The notes beneath the pieces are model-generated. The model saw nothing but the letters and a program-made list of their open reading frames with translations. It was not told where the DNA came from and did not search any database. The translations under genes were made by a program, and so were the position numbers. Below are positions 1 to 9,384 of a DNA stretch of 64,000 nt, in pieces (position 1 is the stretch's first letter; each line of letters opens with the position of its first letter). This DNA is from CBDCMJ01 sp965218875 (lineage in GTDB: Bacteria; Chloroflexota; Dehalococcoidia; Lucifugimonadales; UBA3495): assembly GCA_965218875.1 (NCBI GenBank), contig OZ244707.1:372001-436000 (forward strand), in the 5' to 3' direction.

Positions 1-1318
1 TATTGCCCCCGTCTCGAGCCCGGTACTCATAGACACCAGGCAATAGTTGGCTTTCTTCTGCCCCTACTGTAGGAGCACTGCGAACGGGGTCAGACACCAA
101 CCGTCCCAGTGGAAAGCTAATGATACAAATGCTGTGTGCCTGCTTAGCAGATAGGCGAGGGTGGTCTGGCACCGATGGATCCCTGCCTATATAGCGGTAA
201 TAGTTGTTTCCCTGCTTTATCCAGTCTAGCACCATCGCCTCCCACTCATCGCAATATGTGCGGGGGTGTGGCGTGGGAGTAGGTGTGGGTGGCGCCGGCG
301 TCGGGGTGGGCTCGGGCGTTGGCGTTGGGACTGGGGTGGCTGTCGGCAACTGGGCAACGCGGGTAGCTTCCAAAGATGCGGCGTACCGCTCCGCTTCTTC
401 TTGAGCCTCAATCGCCGTCCTGGTAGCCTGGGATTCCAACCGCCGTTGTGCGTCCACGGCCTCGATAGCCGTCCTTGTAGCCTCCAGGTCCGGGGTTGGC
501 TCGATGGTGGGGAAAGCCGTTGGAGTCGGCAATACCTGTCCCGCCGAAGACACCGCACCACCAAGGTTCGCTTTCACCACGTTGATTGGAATGGCAAATC
601 CGATGCCGGCAATGGGCCTCCCTGAATCACTGGTCTCTAGCCGGGAAACTATGACGCCGCAAACCTGGCCGAATATATCCAGGAGCGGGCCCCCGGAGTT
701 GCCAGGGTTAAGGGATGCGTCGGTTTGCAAGTACCCTTCCCGTTTGGCCGAGACAATCCCAACACTGACCGTGGGTTCCGTGCCCAGGGACGTGCCGAGC
801 GGAAAGCCTATGGCGATAACGTCCTCGCCAACACGCATCGCGTCGGAATCCCCTATGGCGATGGGGATGAAGGTCCTTGCGCTGTCTATCTCGATGTAAG
901 CCAGATCAAGGTTAAGGTCCACTTGAGTCACGTTGCCCTGGTATATCACGCCATTGGTCATGCGAATGCCGACTGAGGTCTGCCCTGCCACTACATGGCT
1001 GTTCGTGACCACTAAGCCAGCTTCGTTGACAATGAATCCGGTGCCGTTTCCTCCCCTAGTCTGAATCTCGACCACGCTCAACAGGGCGTTCTCTACCACT
1101 TCGGCGATAGACAAGCCGGAGGATAGGGGTTGACCCAGTTGAACGCGGGCCTGTGAAAACGGCATAGGCGTTGGGGGCAATTGCGGGCTGGGATCTGAGG
1201 AGGGATCGGCCGTGGGATTAGGCTGAGTGATTACCGCGGTATCGGATGTATCTGAAGGGCCGCAGGCCAGAACCGCCAGGGATAGGGCCAATAGCCCGAT
1301 AAACAAGAGCCGTGACAT
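1..1318 (-). CDS. HtrA/trypsin-like serine protease, lipoprotein (3' end outside window)
   Basis: Reading the minus strand from ATG at 1318 gives an open frame that leaves the window without a stop. It starts with a lipoprotein signal (MSRLLFIGLLALSLAVLAC; lipobox VLAC, Cys19). A low-complexity spacer follows, then a trypsin-fold domain with all three catalytic residues in context: His in TNSHVV, Asp in LDLAYI and Ser in NPGNSGGPL. After the protease domain come repeated EATRTAIEA-type segments (probably helical), then a Pro/Thr-rich stretch and a new globular region starting near CDEWEAM that is cut by the window edge. No PDZ domain is visible in the part present. A membrane-anchored extracytoplasmic quality-control or processing protease is the family role. 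A weak AGGGGG lies before the start. Confidence 0.9.
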   Translation of the reverse strand, partial: MSRLLFIGLLALSLAVLACGPSDTSDTAVITQPNPTADPSSDPSPQLPPTPMPFSQARVQLGQPLSSGLSIAEVVENALLSVVEIQTRGGNGTGFIVNEAGLVVTNSHVVAGQTSVGIRMTNGVIYQGNVTQVDLNLDLAYIEIDSARTFIPIAIGDSDAMRVGEDVIAIGFPLGTSLGTEPTVSVGIVSAKREGYLQTDASLNPGNSGGPLLDIFGQVCGVIVSRLETSDSGRPIAGIGFAIPINVVKANLGGAVSSAGQVLPTPTAFPTIEPTPDLEATRTAIEAVDAQRRLESQATRTAIEAQEEAERYAASLEATRVAQLPTATPVPTPTPEPTPTPAPPTPTPTPHPRTYCDEWEAMVLDWIKQGNNYYRYIGRDPSVPDHPRLSAKQAHSICIISFPLGRLVSDPVRSAPTVGAEESQLLPGVYEYRARDGGN

Positions 1319-1633
1319 GGAGGTGCCCCCTGCGGCCGAGACTGGCTACTTGCGACAGCCGCCGGGTCCCGTACGTAAGCCGATGCAGGGGGCATGATGC
1401 CACCCCCGGCGATATGGCTTACGTGGGGACTTAGGACTTGGGCACTCAGACCCAGGGCTGTCGCACGGCCAATGTAGGTCAGCCGAGGCAGGTTGTCAAC
1501 CAGCCAGGGCCTTATCCATTTCTCGCGGGTTTTTAGGACCAGAAAGTTAAACCAAAGCCGAGGTGAAATGCGCAGAAACATAGGGTAAATTTGCGGAGTC
1601 CTTGGATTAGCTTTCCGTGTCGTCTGGGAGGGG
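1319..1633. other. Intergenic, no gene seen
   Basis: This gap separates the minus-strand protease from the decayed IS630 transposase. I see no credible reading frame, tRNA or strong hairpin. Terminal inverted repeats for the IS630 remnant could not be matched between this stretch and the sequence after 2785. Confidence 0.5.
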
Positions 1634-2785
1634 TTGGTGATGGGCGTGAGGGAGATGGAGCGGTTTCTGGAACAATGGCAGATGGAAGTCAAGGATTTGC
1701 GCCGGCGGATGATTCTGGCGCCCACGCCCCGGGAGCGGGAGCGTTGGTACGCCATCTTGCTGCTGGCCCAAGGCTGCACGGCATCGGCGACGGCGCAGGC
1801 CCTGGAACGGGACCCTCATACCATCGGACGATGGGCTTCGGCCTTTGGGGAGGGTGGTCCGGAAGCCTTGATCTTCGAGCAGACCGGGGGTTCCCCCCCG
1901 CCCTTGGCAAGACACAGCAGGCGGAGTTGAGGGCAGCGGTCCGAGAATCGCCCGCCAAGTCGGGCATCAGCCTGGCCGACTGGACCCTTCGGCAGGCTCA
2001 AGGGGAAGTTGGTGCAACAATTTCTCTTGGAACGATGCAGTGTCAGCCTGTGTCGTAGCAGTTGCCTGAACTACCTGCACCGACTGGGATTTGCTTTCAA
2101 GCGTCCCAAGAAGCGACTGGTCAAGGCGGACGAGGCCAAACGGGAGGCCTTCTTGGCGGAGTACGCCGCCCTGTGGGACGAGGCGGGGCGCACTGGCGCA
2201 AAGATATTCTTTGCCGACGAGGCCCACTTCCGGGCTGACGCGGAATTGCGGGGCAAGTGGGTGCTGAAAGGGGAGCCAGCCTTGGTGGACTCCAGCAGTC
2301 TGAGGCATGGCGGGAAGGCCAGCTACTATTCGGCGGTGTGCTTGGAGAGTGGGGAGGTGGAGTGGATGGAACTGGAGGGAAACAGCAATGCCGGAACCTC
2401 AGCTGGCTTCTTGGACCAGTTGCGCCGGAGCCACTCAGGGCCGCTGAACGTGATCTGGGACAACGCGCCGGCGCACCGTGGCGAGGCGATGCGGGAGTAC
2501 CTCAGGACGCCTGGCCTAGGACTGCGACTGGTGAACCTGCTGGGCTACAGCCCGGACTTCAATGCCGATGAGGCAGTCTGGGGCTGGGTGAGGGAGGAAG
2601 CCACCGGGAACCTGTGCTTGGGAACAAAGGCCGCGGTGCAGGAGAGAGTCGACAGGTTCCTCACCGGACTGGTTAACCGGAAAGAAGAAGTCAGGCGGCG
2701 CTGCCGAACAGTCCTTCAGTCAATGGCCCAAGCACTCTTGCGGGACTCCCGGCACCCAGCAAGTGCTCATTCCACCTTGGTTTAG
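1634..2785 (+). pseudogene. IS630-family transposase, frameshifted
   Basis: The protein is spread over three frames. The N-terminal helix-turn-helix part (1634 to about 1900) has ATAQALERDPHTIGRW. A middle piece (about 1905-1985, KTQQAELRAAVRESPAKSG) lies in another frame, and the catalytic domain (from about 2006) is back in the first. The first shift coincides with a C-run at 1895-1901. The second coincides with a 14-nt sequence (1987-2000) that recurs elsewhere in the window. The DDE residues survive: FFADEAHF, VIWDNAPAH and DFNADEAVWGW. A functional protein would need two frame corrections, so it is probably dead. Its neighbour downstream is another gene fragment. Confidence 0.85.
1987..2000 (+). 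repeat. Mini-repeat CTTCGGCAGGCTCA inside transposase remnant
   Basis: The 14-mer CTTCGGCAGGCTCA occurs here and, in inverse orientation, at 53141-53154. In the transposase it sits where the conserved 'DW..KLVQQF' region breaks frame. It looks like a small insertion of about 19 nt rather than native codons. Confidence 0.5.
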
Positions 2786-2859
2786 GCCTTTCGCCCCCCG
2801 CTGCCGCCGCCTGCGGCGTTTAGGCGCACGGTCCATGTGTATCGCAGCTTTTCGTCGCG

Positions 2860-3394
2860 ATTGTCTAACCGACTTGAACGTCGCTGCTGCGCTGGACAAT
2901 CGCCCGGACATAGTGAATGCGTTCTCAGAGATCATTCTCATGGGTGGGGGGTCGGAGTTACGGGTAACATCGCGCCCCACGCAGAGTTCAACATCCACCA
3001 AGACCCCTGGGCTGCCAACGCCGTCTTCGCCTCTGGGGTGCCGGTCACACTGGTCGGTCTAGACGTAACCCAGCGGACGTTCATGCACCGCCGGGACGGT
3101 CCGCAGTGGTTTGAGGGCACGTCCAAGTCCGCCCGGCTGGGCAACCTCATCTTGGCGGACCGGTTCCGGGAGCTGGACGATAGCCAGGAGTTCCACCTGC
3201 ACGACCCGGTGGCCGTGGCGGCGGCAATCGGTCCGGACATCCTAACCTACCGCCAGGCGCGTGTGTCGGTCGTCACGGATGGGGAAGAACGGGGACGTAC
3301 CATCGCCAGCTACGGAGACGGGACGGTGAGGGTGGCTGTCGGCATAGATGTTGGGAGAGCCGTGGAGATCGTTCGGAGCGTGATCTCCCTGTAG
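2860..3394 (+). pseudogene. Inosine-uridine nucleoside hydrolase fragment
   Basis: Two adjoining frames encode the C-terminal half of a nucleoside N-ribohydrolase. One gives NVAAALDNRPDI...IILMGGG (about 2870-2950). The next, after a shift at a G-run near 2945-2951, gives VTGNIAPHAEFNIHQDPWAA and VTLVGLDVT, both hallmark segments of the family, and ends at 3394. The N-terminal calcium-binding DxDxxxDD segment is absent; the space where it should be is occupied by the IS630 remnant. The gene has therefore lost its 5' half and has a frameshift. It is not expected to make an active enzyme. Confidence 0.8.
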
Positions 3395-3664
3395 CCCTCC
3401 GGCGGGGCGGGGGATTCCTGCGCTGCGGCGGTGTCGCTCTGTGATCTCCGTCGCAGCTGTTCGGCATGGCCCAACCGCACGCGTCGATGTCGGCTCTGAC
3501 GGCGTTAGCCGTTGCGGAAACTATACCCCACCCCCCTTGGTAGTGTGGTGCTCGATAGGGTTGGAGGTCACCTTCTGCCGTCCTCGCCGGTCGGTTTTGG
3601 GTGTCCTCCTGACAGTTACTCTGGCATATATTGGGATGCCTTCGGGCTTGGCAAGGACCGGCGG

Positions 3665-4312
3665 TCATTCCAGTTTCCAGCTAGCCAATGATCCATACTC
3701 GGCCTGCAATTGGTCTGGCTGGTGGTAAAAAGCAAATGCGCCTTGCTCCGGGCCTTCTTGGTTCTGTGGCAGCACGTTAGGCTTACTCTCCTGCACCCTT
3801 GGCCTGTTTGGCTTCGGCTCTGTAGATGATGACCTATCGCCGTGCTCCTGTGGGTCTGGCTGGTCGAACAAAGGAATCGTCGCCGGCTCCGGGCCTTCTA
3901 TGCTCGGTGGGAGTGGGATAAGCTTACTCTCCAGCACTCTGAGCCCGTTTGGCTTCTGCTTTTTTCCGGCTCGGGATTCTCGGTCCTTTTTGCGGCACTG
4001 CTCACAACTGGCCTTGTTTGGCTTGTCGAGTTCTCGGTGGCATTTGGTGCACAGGCCGTGCTCTTTGTCCTGTAGTCGTCTTTCCCGCGCTCTGCGGTTC
4101 GTCCTTTCCCTTTTGACTTCGGGGTCCATAGCCGGAGTGGCGGGTATCCTTGGGGGTGGCCACTCCCCCGGCTCTGGTTTTATGACGACGGTGTAACGGT
4201 AATTGTCTGGTCGTGTTGGGCAACATACTCGTGGACCGGGGGCCTCATCCCGCCTTTTTCGCCGGGACGGAGGACAAGAGACCACGGACCACAGAATTGA
4301 CGCGGCAATCAT
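3665..4312 (-). CDS. Hypothetical protein with C4 zinc-finger-like motif
   Basis: I do not recognise the family. The 215-residue frame contains a compact CxxC...CxxC module (CTKCHRELDKPNKASCEQC, about residues 85-105) flanked by very basic sequence (RTNRRARERR before, KKDRESRAGKKQKP after). This suggests a zinc-binding, possibly nucleic-acid-binding, protein. The C-terminal part holds two related segments, PNGLRVLESKLIPLP..EGPEPA and PNRPRVQESKPNVLP..EGPEQG, as if duplicated. The gene is divergent from mgtE. The start is uncertain: ATG at 4312 is the longest choice, and an internal ATG near 4129 (MDPEVKRERT) is also plausible because the region before it is low in recognisable structure. Confidence 0.5.
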   Translation of the reverse strand: MIAASILWSVVSCPPSRRKRRDEAPGPRVCCPTRPDNYRYTVVIKPEPGEWPPPRIPATPAMDPEVKRERTNRRARERRLQDKEHGLCTKCHRELDKPNKASCEQCRKKDRESRAGKKQKPNGLRVLESKLIPLPPSIEGPEPATIPLFDQPDPQEHGDRSSSTEPKPNRPRVQESKPNVLPQNQEGPEQGAFAFYHQPDQLQAEYGSLASWKLE

Positions 4313-4418
4313 CTGATACCGGATGCCCCGCCGTATTGTATGATTGACCGAATAGGCCTAAATGAGACCGGAGCAACGCCTCCGGTCCCCAGGGAAGATA
4401 TAAGGCTTCGCACCATCC

Positions 4419-5813
4419 ATGGACCGGGGAACGAACACTCAATCCGACTTCCAACTCGAGGAGCAGGTCACTGCGCCCGAAGAGATGGTGCAGGACTTTG
4501 TTCTCCAGCTCGGGCGGCTCATCGAGGCCCATGACATAGGCGAGGCGCTGGCGCGTTTCCGGCAGCTTCACCGAGTGGACCAGGGAGAGGCCCTGACCAG
4601 CCTGGCCGATGGCTTTCAATTGCCGTTGCTGGACGGTCTCTCCCCCGCGGAAACCGCGGACATCCTCGAGGAGATGGACCCCGAGGCGGCGGCCGGCATC
4701 TTCCAGGAGCTGGAGACGGCGAAGCTGGCGAAAATTCTGGACCAGGCCCGGCCCGACGCGGCCGCGGACCTGCTCCGGTTCTTCTCTTCGGAAGCCCTTG
4801 AAACGACGATCCACGAAATGATCACCGCCGACGAGGTTGCGCCTCTTCTCCCCTACCGCACGGATAGCGCAGGCCGCCTCATGACCCTGGGTTACCCCGT
4901 GGTGAGGGAGACCAGCACCACGCCCAACGCCCTGGACCAGCTCCGGCTGCTGGGGACCGAGGCCGACAACATCAACTCTATCCTGGTGGTGGACGAGGAG
5001 CATCGCCTGGTGGGGTCGCTCAGCATCGCGCGCCTGGCCCTGGCCCGGCCTACCTCCCGGGTGGGCGATCTCGCCGACCGGGACATCATCACGGTAACCG
5101 CCGAGCACGACCAGGAAGAGTGCGCCCGCTTGATGGAGCGGTACAACCTGAGCCAGTTGCCCGTGGTGGACGACGAGGGCCAGTTGACCGGGGTCATCCT
5201 AGCCCAGGACATAGTGGACGTGGTGGAAGAGGAAGCCACCGAGGACATGTACAGGATGGCCGGCGTGGCCGGAGAGCGGGTAATGGGGTCCTTGACCAAC
5301 TCTTTACGGCGCCGCCTGCCCTGGCTGTACCTCAACCTGGCCACAGTAATGCTGGCCGCCCTGATGATCAGCATCTTCGAGTCCACCATCGCCAGCGTGG
5401 CGGCGTTGGCGGTGTTCCTGCCGGTGGTCGCGGGCCAGGGCGGCATCGGCGGGACCCAAACGGTGACCCTGGTGGTGCGAAGCATGGCGCTGGGGGAGGT
5501 GCCCCGGCACCTGGGGCTGCGGCTCCTGGTCCGGGAAGTGTCGTTGGGCCTGATCAACGGGGGACTGCTGGGCGTGGTAGTGGGGTTGGCGGCCTACGCG
5601 TGGAAAGGCAGCGGAACGTTGGGCATCGTCCTCGGGGTAGCCATGCTGGGCAACATGCTGGTCGCCGGCCTGGCGGGAGCGGGTGTGCCATTGCTGCTGC
5701 GGCGCCTCAGAATGGACCCGGCCGTGTCGTCATCGGTGTTCGTCACCACCTTCACCGACGTGATAGGGTTTGTGCTGTTCCTGGGATTGGCCGCGGTGTT
5801 GTTCGACTTGTGA
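4419..5813 (+). CDS. mgtE: Magnesium transporter MgtE
   Basis: The 464-residue product has the complete MgtE order: an N-terminal helical domain (about 20-130) with repeated LSPAETADILEEM-type helices, two CBS domains (about 135-265) that sense cytoplasmic Mg2+, a connecting helix, and five transmembrane helices from about residue 285 to the end. The pore signatures are present: PVVAGQGGIGGTQT, close to the family's PVVAGMGGNAGTQT, and VTTFTDVIGFVLFLGLA, which carries the conserved membrane Asp. It imports Mg2+ across the inner membrane. ATG at 4419 is used; no strong ribosome-binding site is visible before it. The 106-bp gap to the divergent gene looks too short for an M-box riboswitch and I see none. 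Confidence 0.95.
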   Translation: MDRGTNTQSDFQLEEQVTAPEEMVQDFVLQLGRLIEAHDIGEALARFRQLHRVDQGEALTSLADGFQLPLLDGLSPAETADILEEMDPEAAAGIFQELETAKLAKILDQARPDAAADLLRFFSSEALETTIHEMITADEVAPLLPYRTDSAGRLMTLGYPVVRETSTTPNALDQLRLLGTEADNINSILVVDEEHRLVGSLSIARLALARPTSRVGDLADRDIITVTAEHDQEECARLMERYNLSQLPVVDDEGQLTGVILAQDIVDVVEEEATEDMYRMAGVAGERVMGSLTNSLRRRLPWLYLNLATVMLAALMISIFESTIASVAALAVFLPVVAGQGGIGGTQTVTLVVRSMALGEVPRHLGLRLLVREVSLGLINGGLLGVVVGLAAYAWKGSGTLGIVLGVAMLGNMLVAGLAGAGVPLLLRRLRMDPAVSSSVFVTTFTDVIGFVLFLGLAAVLFDL

Positions 5814-5927
5814 GCAAGGTCCTGAAGCCGCCGGCAACGGCCCGCCATGAAAGACCATGAGCCGCGGCGTTCGGGCGGTTTGGATCCGAACGCGATTGAC
5901 GAGACCTCCAAGACGAGGAGAGACGGA

Positions 5928-6608
5928 ATGAACGGGCAAATTGCGCTGGTGGGCGGAGAGGAGTTCCGCTCCCGCTGCGAAGAGATGGACTTGGAGATCA
6001 TGCGGACGTCGGGTCAAGACCCGGCCCGGGTAGTGATCATCCCCACGGCCGCGGTTTCCGGCCCGGCTAAAGCAGCTAACGACGGGGTGACCCACTTCCG
6101 CCAACTGGGCGCCGACGCCAGCGAGTTGATGGTGCTGGACCGGTCGCACGCCGACGACGCCGGCCTGGCCGAGGGCGTGCGCACCGCCGGGGTCATTTAC
6201 TTCACCGGCGGCAGTCCCGCCCACCTGCTGGCCGCCATAAGGGACTCGCGGCTGCTGCGGTCAATACTGGAGGCGGTGGAACGCGGGGCGGTGTTGGCCG
6301 GCTCCAGCGCCGGAGCCATGATAATGGGCTCGGTCATGCGGCAGCCCGATGGCGGAGATTGGATCGAAGCTCTGGGCATCGTGCCCGGCGTGGCGGTGCT
6401 TCCCCATCACGAGAGGAGCGATCCGGAGGAGACGTCCCAAAGGGTGCGGTCCCAGGCGCCGCCGGGTATCACCGTGCTGGGCATCGACGCCCGCACCGCG
6501 TGCTTAGGCCGTCCGGGAAGCTGGCGGGTGACGGGGCCCGGCAACGTGACGATGTACCGCGGCTCGGAGTGGCAGGTGTTCGGCCCGGGGTCGTCGCTGC
6601 CCCCCTAG
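5928..6608 (+). CDS. Peptidase S51 / cyanophycinase-like protein
   Basis: The 226-residue product has the class I glutamine-amidotransferase-like fold of the S51 family: VVIIPTAA near residue 35, VIYFTGGSPAHLL near 90, and the nucleophile elbow AGSSAGAM with the catalytic Ser at about 127. Family members are dipeptidase E-like or cyanophycinase enzymes; no cyanophycin synthetase is nearby, so the substrate is open. ATG at 5928 is preferred to the upstream in-frame ATG at 5847 because AGGAGA lies 6 nt before it. It follows mgtE on the same strand after 114 bp. It is full length for the family, although the C-terminal part is somewhat short. Confidence 0.85.
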   Translation: MNGQIALVGGEEFRSRCEEMDLEIMRTSGQDPARVVIIPTAAVSGPAKAANDGVTHFRQLGADASELMVLDRSHADDAGLAEGVRTAGVIYFTGGSPAHLLAAIRDSRLLRSILEAVERGAVLAGSSAGAMIMGSVMRQPDGGDWIEALGIVPGVAVLPHHERSDPEETSQRVRSQAPPGITVLGIDARTACLGRPGSWRVTGPGNVTMYRGSEWQVFGPGSSLPP

Positions 6609-6626
6609 TCCCAGGCCCTGCGCATC

Positions 6627-7247
6627 TCAACCCCGCCTGTTCCTGAGCTCTTCCCACACCGCCTCCGGCTGCACGCCGGTTGCCGCCAGCAGGACCATGG
6701 AGTGGTACAGCAGGTCGGCAATTTCCTTGGGCAGGCCGTCCTCGTCCTCCTGGACCGCGGCGATGGCCGTCTCGCCGGCCTCTTCGATGACCTTCTGAGC
6801 GATGCGCCCGACGCCTTCCTGAAGGAGCCGGGCGGTATAGCTTCCCTCCGGCGGGTCCCGTTGCCGGTCCCGGATCACGCCAAAGAGCTCGTCCAGGATG
6901 CCCGGCCCGCTGTCGGCGACCTCGTACTCCTCGGGAAGCTGGTCCATGGGGGTGAAGAAGCAGGAGGTGTTACCGGTGTGGCAGGCTGGGCCGTCCGGCT
7001 CTACCTTGAGCAGAATGGTGTCCCCGTCGCAGTCCAGCCACGCCTCGCGTAGGTTCAAGTAGTGGCCCGACACCTCTCCCTTGTGCCACAGGTCCTCGCG
7101 GCTCCGGCTGTAGAACCACACCTGAACACCCTCCACGGTCCGCTTCAGCGACCCCGGGTTCATGTAGCCCAGCATCAACACCTGGCCGGTGTTGATGTCT
7201 TGGGCGATGGCCGGGACCAAGCCTTGCTCGTTAAGCTTAACTGTCAT
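6627..7247 (-). CDS. hisI: HisIE: phosphoribosyl-AMP cyclohydrolase / phosphoribosyl-ATP pyrophosphatase
   Basis: This is a bifunctional histidine-biosynthesis enzyme of 206 residues. The HisI domain (about 1-110) shows the Mg2+/Zn2+ site DCDGDTILLKV and the HTGNTSCF signature. The HisE domain (about 115-206) shows SYTARLLQEGVGRIAQKVIEEAGE and the EIADLLYH helix. It performs the second and third steps of the pathway, removing pyrophosphate from PR-ATP and opening the purine ring. It is the last gene of a minus-strand cluster hisF-HAD-hisIE, 25 bp after the HAD gene, so it is probably cotranscribed with it. Confidence 0.95.
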   Translation of the reverse strand: MTVKLNEQGLVPAIAQDINTGQVLMLGYMNPGSLKRTVEGVQVWFYSRSREDLWHKGEVSGHYLNLREAWLDCDGDTILLKVEPDGPACHTGNTSCFFTPMDQLPEEYEVADSGPGILDELFGVIRDRQRDPPEGSYTARLLQEGVGRIAQKVIEEAGETAIAAVQEDEDGLPKEIADLLYHSMVLLAATGVQPEAVWEELRNRRG

Positions 7248-7272
7248 CGCGTCTCGTCCTCACCAGCCGTCC

Positions 7273-7980
7273 TCAGCTTGGCGGCCATGTCTTCAGCAGG
7301 CCAGGCAACTCCATCAAACTGCGTATCTCGAAAGTCGGCGCGGGTAATTCGGGGTCTGCCGGGACGCTGGCCCGGTTGATCCAAACGGCGTTCATTCCCA
7401 CGGAAGCGGCGCCCTGAACGTCCTCGAACTGCTGGTCTCCCACGTAGACCGCTTCGTCAGGGGCCGCGCCCAGCGTTTGCAGCATCAGGCGGAACAGCCC
7501 GGGAAGCGGCTTGTAAATCCGGGCCTGCTCCGATGACAACACCGCTTCGAACTCCACCCCCAGGTCTTCCAGGTTGGGCAACAGGTAGTCATCGTCGGCG
7601 TTGGACAGGAGGGCGATGCGCCATTCCCGGCGGAGGGCCGCCAAGGCCTCCACCACCTCGGGGTATGGGTCCCGGTGGGATATATAGCGAACGAAGCTGG
7701 CCGCCGCCGCCTCGGCGTCCCCGGGGAGGCCCAACCCGGCGAAGGCCCGGTAAAACCCGTCTCGCCAAGCCTCGTAGTAATTCCTGAAAGGCGTCCCCTG
7801 CTTGATGCGACCGGCGCGGAACTCAGCTTCGTGGGGGGCCCATTCCTGCCACAGCCGCTGCGGGCTGACGTCCAGGGACTGCTCCTCGATGATGCCCCGG
7901 AAGCCCACTTCCCACAGGTAGTGCTGGTTCTGCACCAGCGTCTCGTACATATCGAAGATTACAGTGGTAATGCGCGTCAT
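7273..7980 (-). CDS. HAD-superfamily hydrolase in the his cluster
   Basis: The 235-residue protein carries the four HAD motifs: FDMYETL (motif I, nucleophile Asp near residue 10), LLSNADD (motif II), Lys of YKPLPGLFR (motif III) and VGDQQFEDVQGA (motif IV). The helical insert between motifs I and II is a C1-type cap, as in subfamily IA phosphatases and dehalogenases. It lies between hisF and hisIE. No dedicated histidinol-phosphate phosphatase is seen in the window, so this enzyme could fill that step, but the sequence alone fits a generic small-phosphate phosphatase equally well. The gap to hisF is 78 bp. Confidence 0.88.
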   Translation of the reverse strand: MTRITTVIFDMYETLVQNQHYLWEVGFRGIIEEQSLDVSPQRLWQEWAPHEAEFRAGRIKQGTPFRNYYEAWRDGFYRAFAGLGLPGDAEAAAASFVRYISHRDPYPEVVEALAALRREWRIALLSNADDDYLLPNLEDLGVEFEAVLSSEQARIYKPLPGLFRLMLQTLGAAPDEAVYVGDQQFEDVQGAASVGMNAVWINRASVPADPELPAPTFEIRSLMELPGLLKTWPPS

Positions 7981-8058
7981 GCCCTGGGTTTTTCTTCCTT
8001 CGCGGCGAGTAAGCGGGCCGCGGCTCCCAGCCTCAGACCGCCGGCGCGGCCCGGGCGC

Positions 8059-8886
<828 letters not shown>

Positions 8887-9374
8887 AACCCCCGCGGCCA
8901 CTCACCATCTTATGCTTATTCATGCTTGCGCCGCCGGGGGTTGCTCCAAGGGAGTCCGCGCCCCCGAGCCCCGAGAAATCCTCCGGAAGTATATCACCCC
9001 GTGCGGGACTTCCCATGGGCACACGCGGCACGGTCCCGTCGCCCGCGGGCGGAAAGACCCCGTCGAAAGAGCCCCGTTCCCGGGGGGTGCGCCCCAAGAT
9101 TTTGCGGGGACTGGGCCCGGGTTGGATTCGTTTCTTTGTTGGAACGAATAGGGAACGAATCGGTCGTGGGGCTGGATTTGTTTCTTTGGAACGAATAGGG
9201 AACAAATCGGCCCTGGAGCCTGAAACCCTCCCGCCCCTCTTTTGGGGGCGCCTGCAGCCAGCGGCTAATGGCTGGTCACTAATCACGGACCATCGAGGGG
9301 GTTTTTGGCTGTTGGCGCATCGGCGACATGATTTCAGTTTGTGTATTGGCTTTCGGGCCTGTCAAGGGAGAGGC
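8887..9374. other. Intergenic with short direct repeats
   Basis: No credible gene is seen. The stretch holds two degenerate direct repeats of the form TTTCTTTG(TT)GGAACGAATAGGGAACNAATCGG at about 9131-9163 and 9180-9210, separated by a few bases. I see no tRNA or strong hairpin. It ends at the target site of the ISAs1 element. Confidence 0.6.
9131..9210. repeat. Pair of about 30-bp direct repeats
   Basis: The core GGAACGAATAGGGAAC appears twice about 50 bp apart, followed each time by GAATCGG or AAATCGG. The upstream T-rich lead TTTCTTTG is shared too. The function is unknown; it may be replication slippage or a protein-binding array in the hisF upstream region. Confidence 0.6.
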
Positions 9375-9384
9375 GGCATTGGGG

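Noticed and set aside
4313..4418. M-box magnesium riboswitch before mgtE
   Set aside because: Only 106 bp are available and I cannot see the conserved M-box core.
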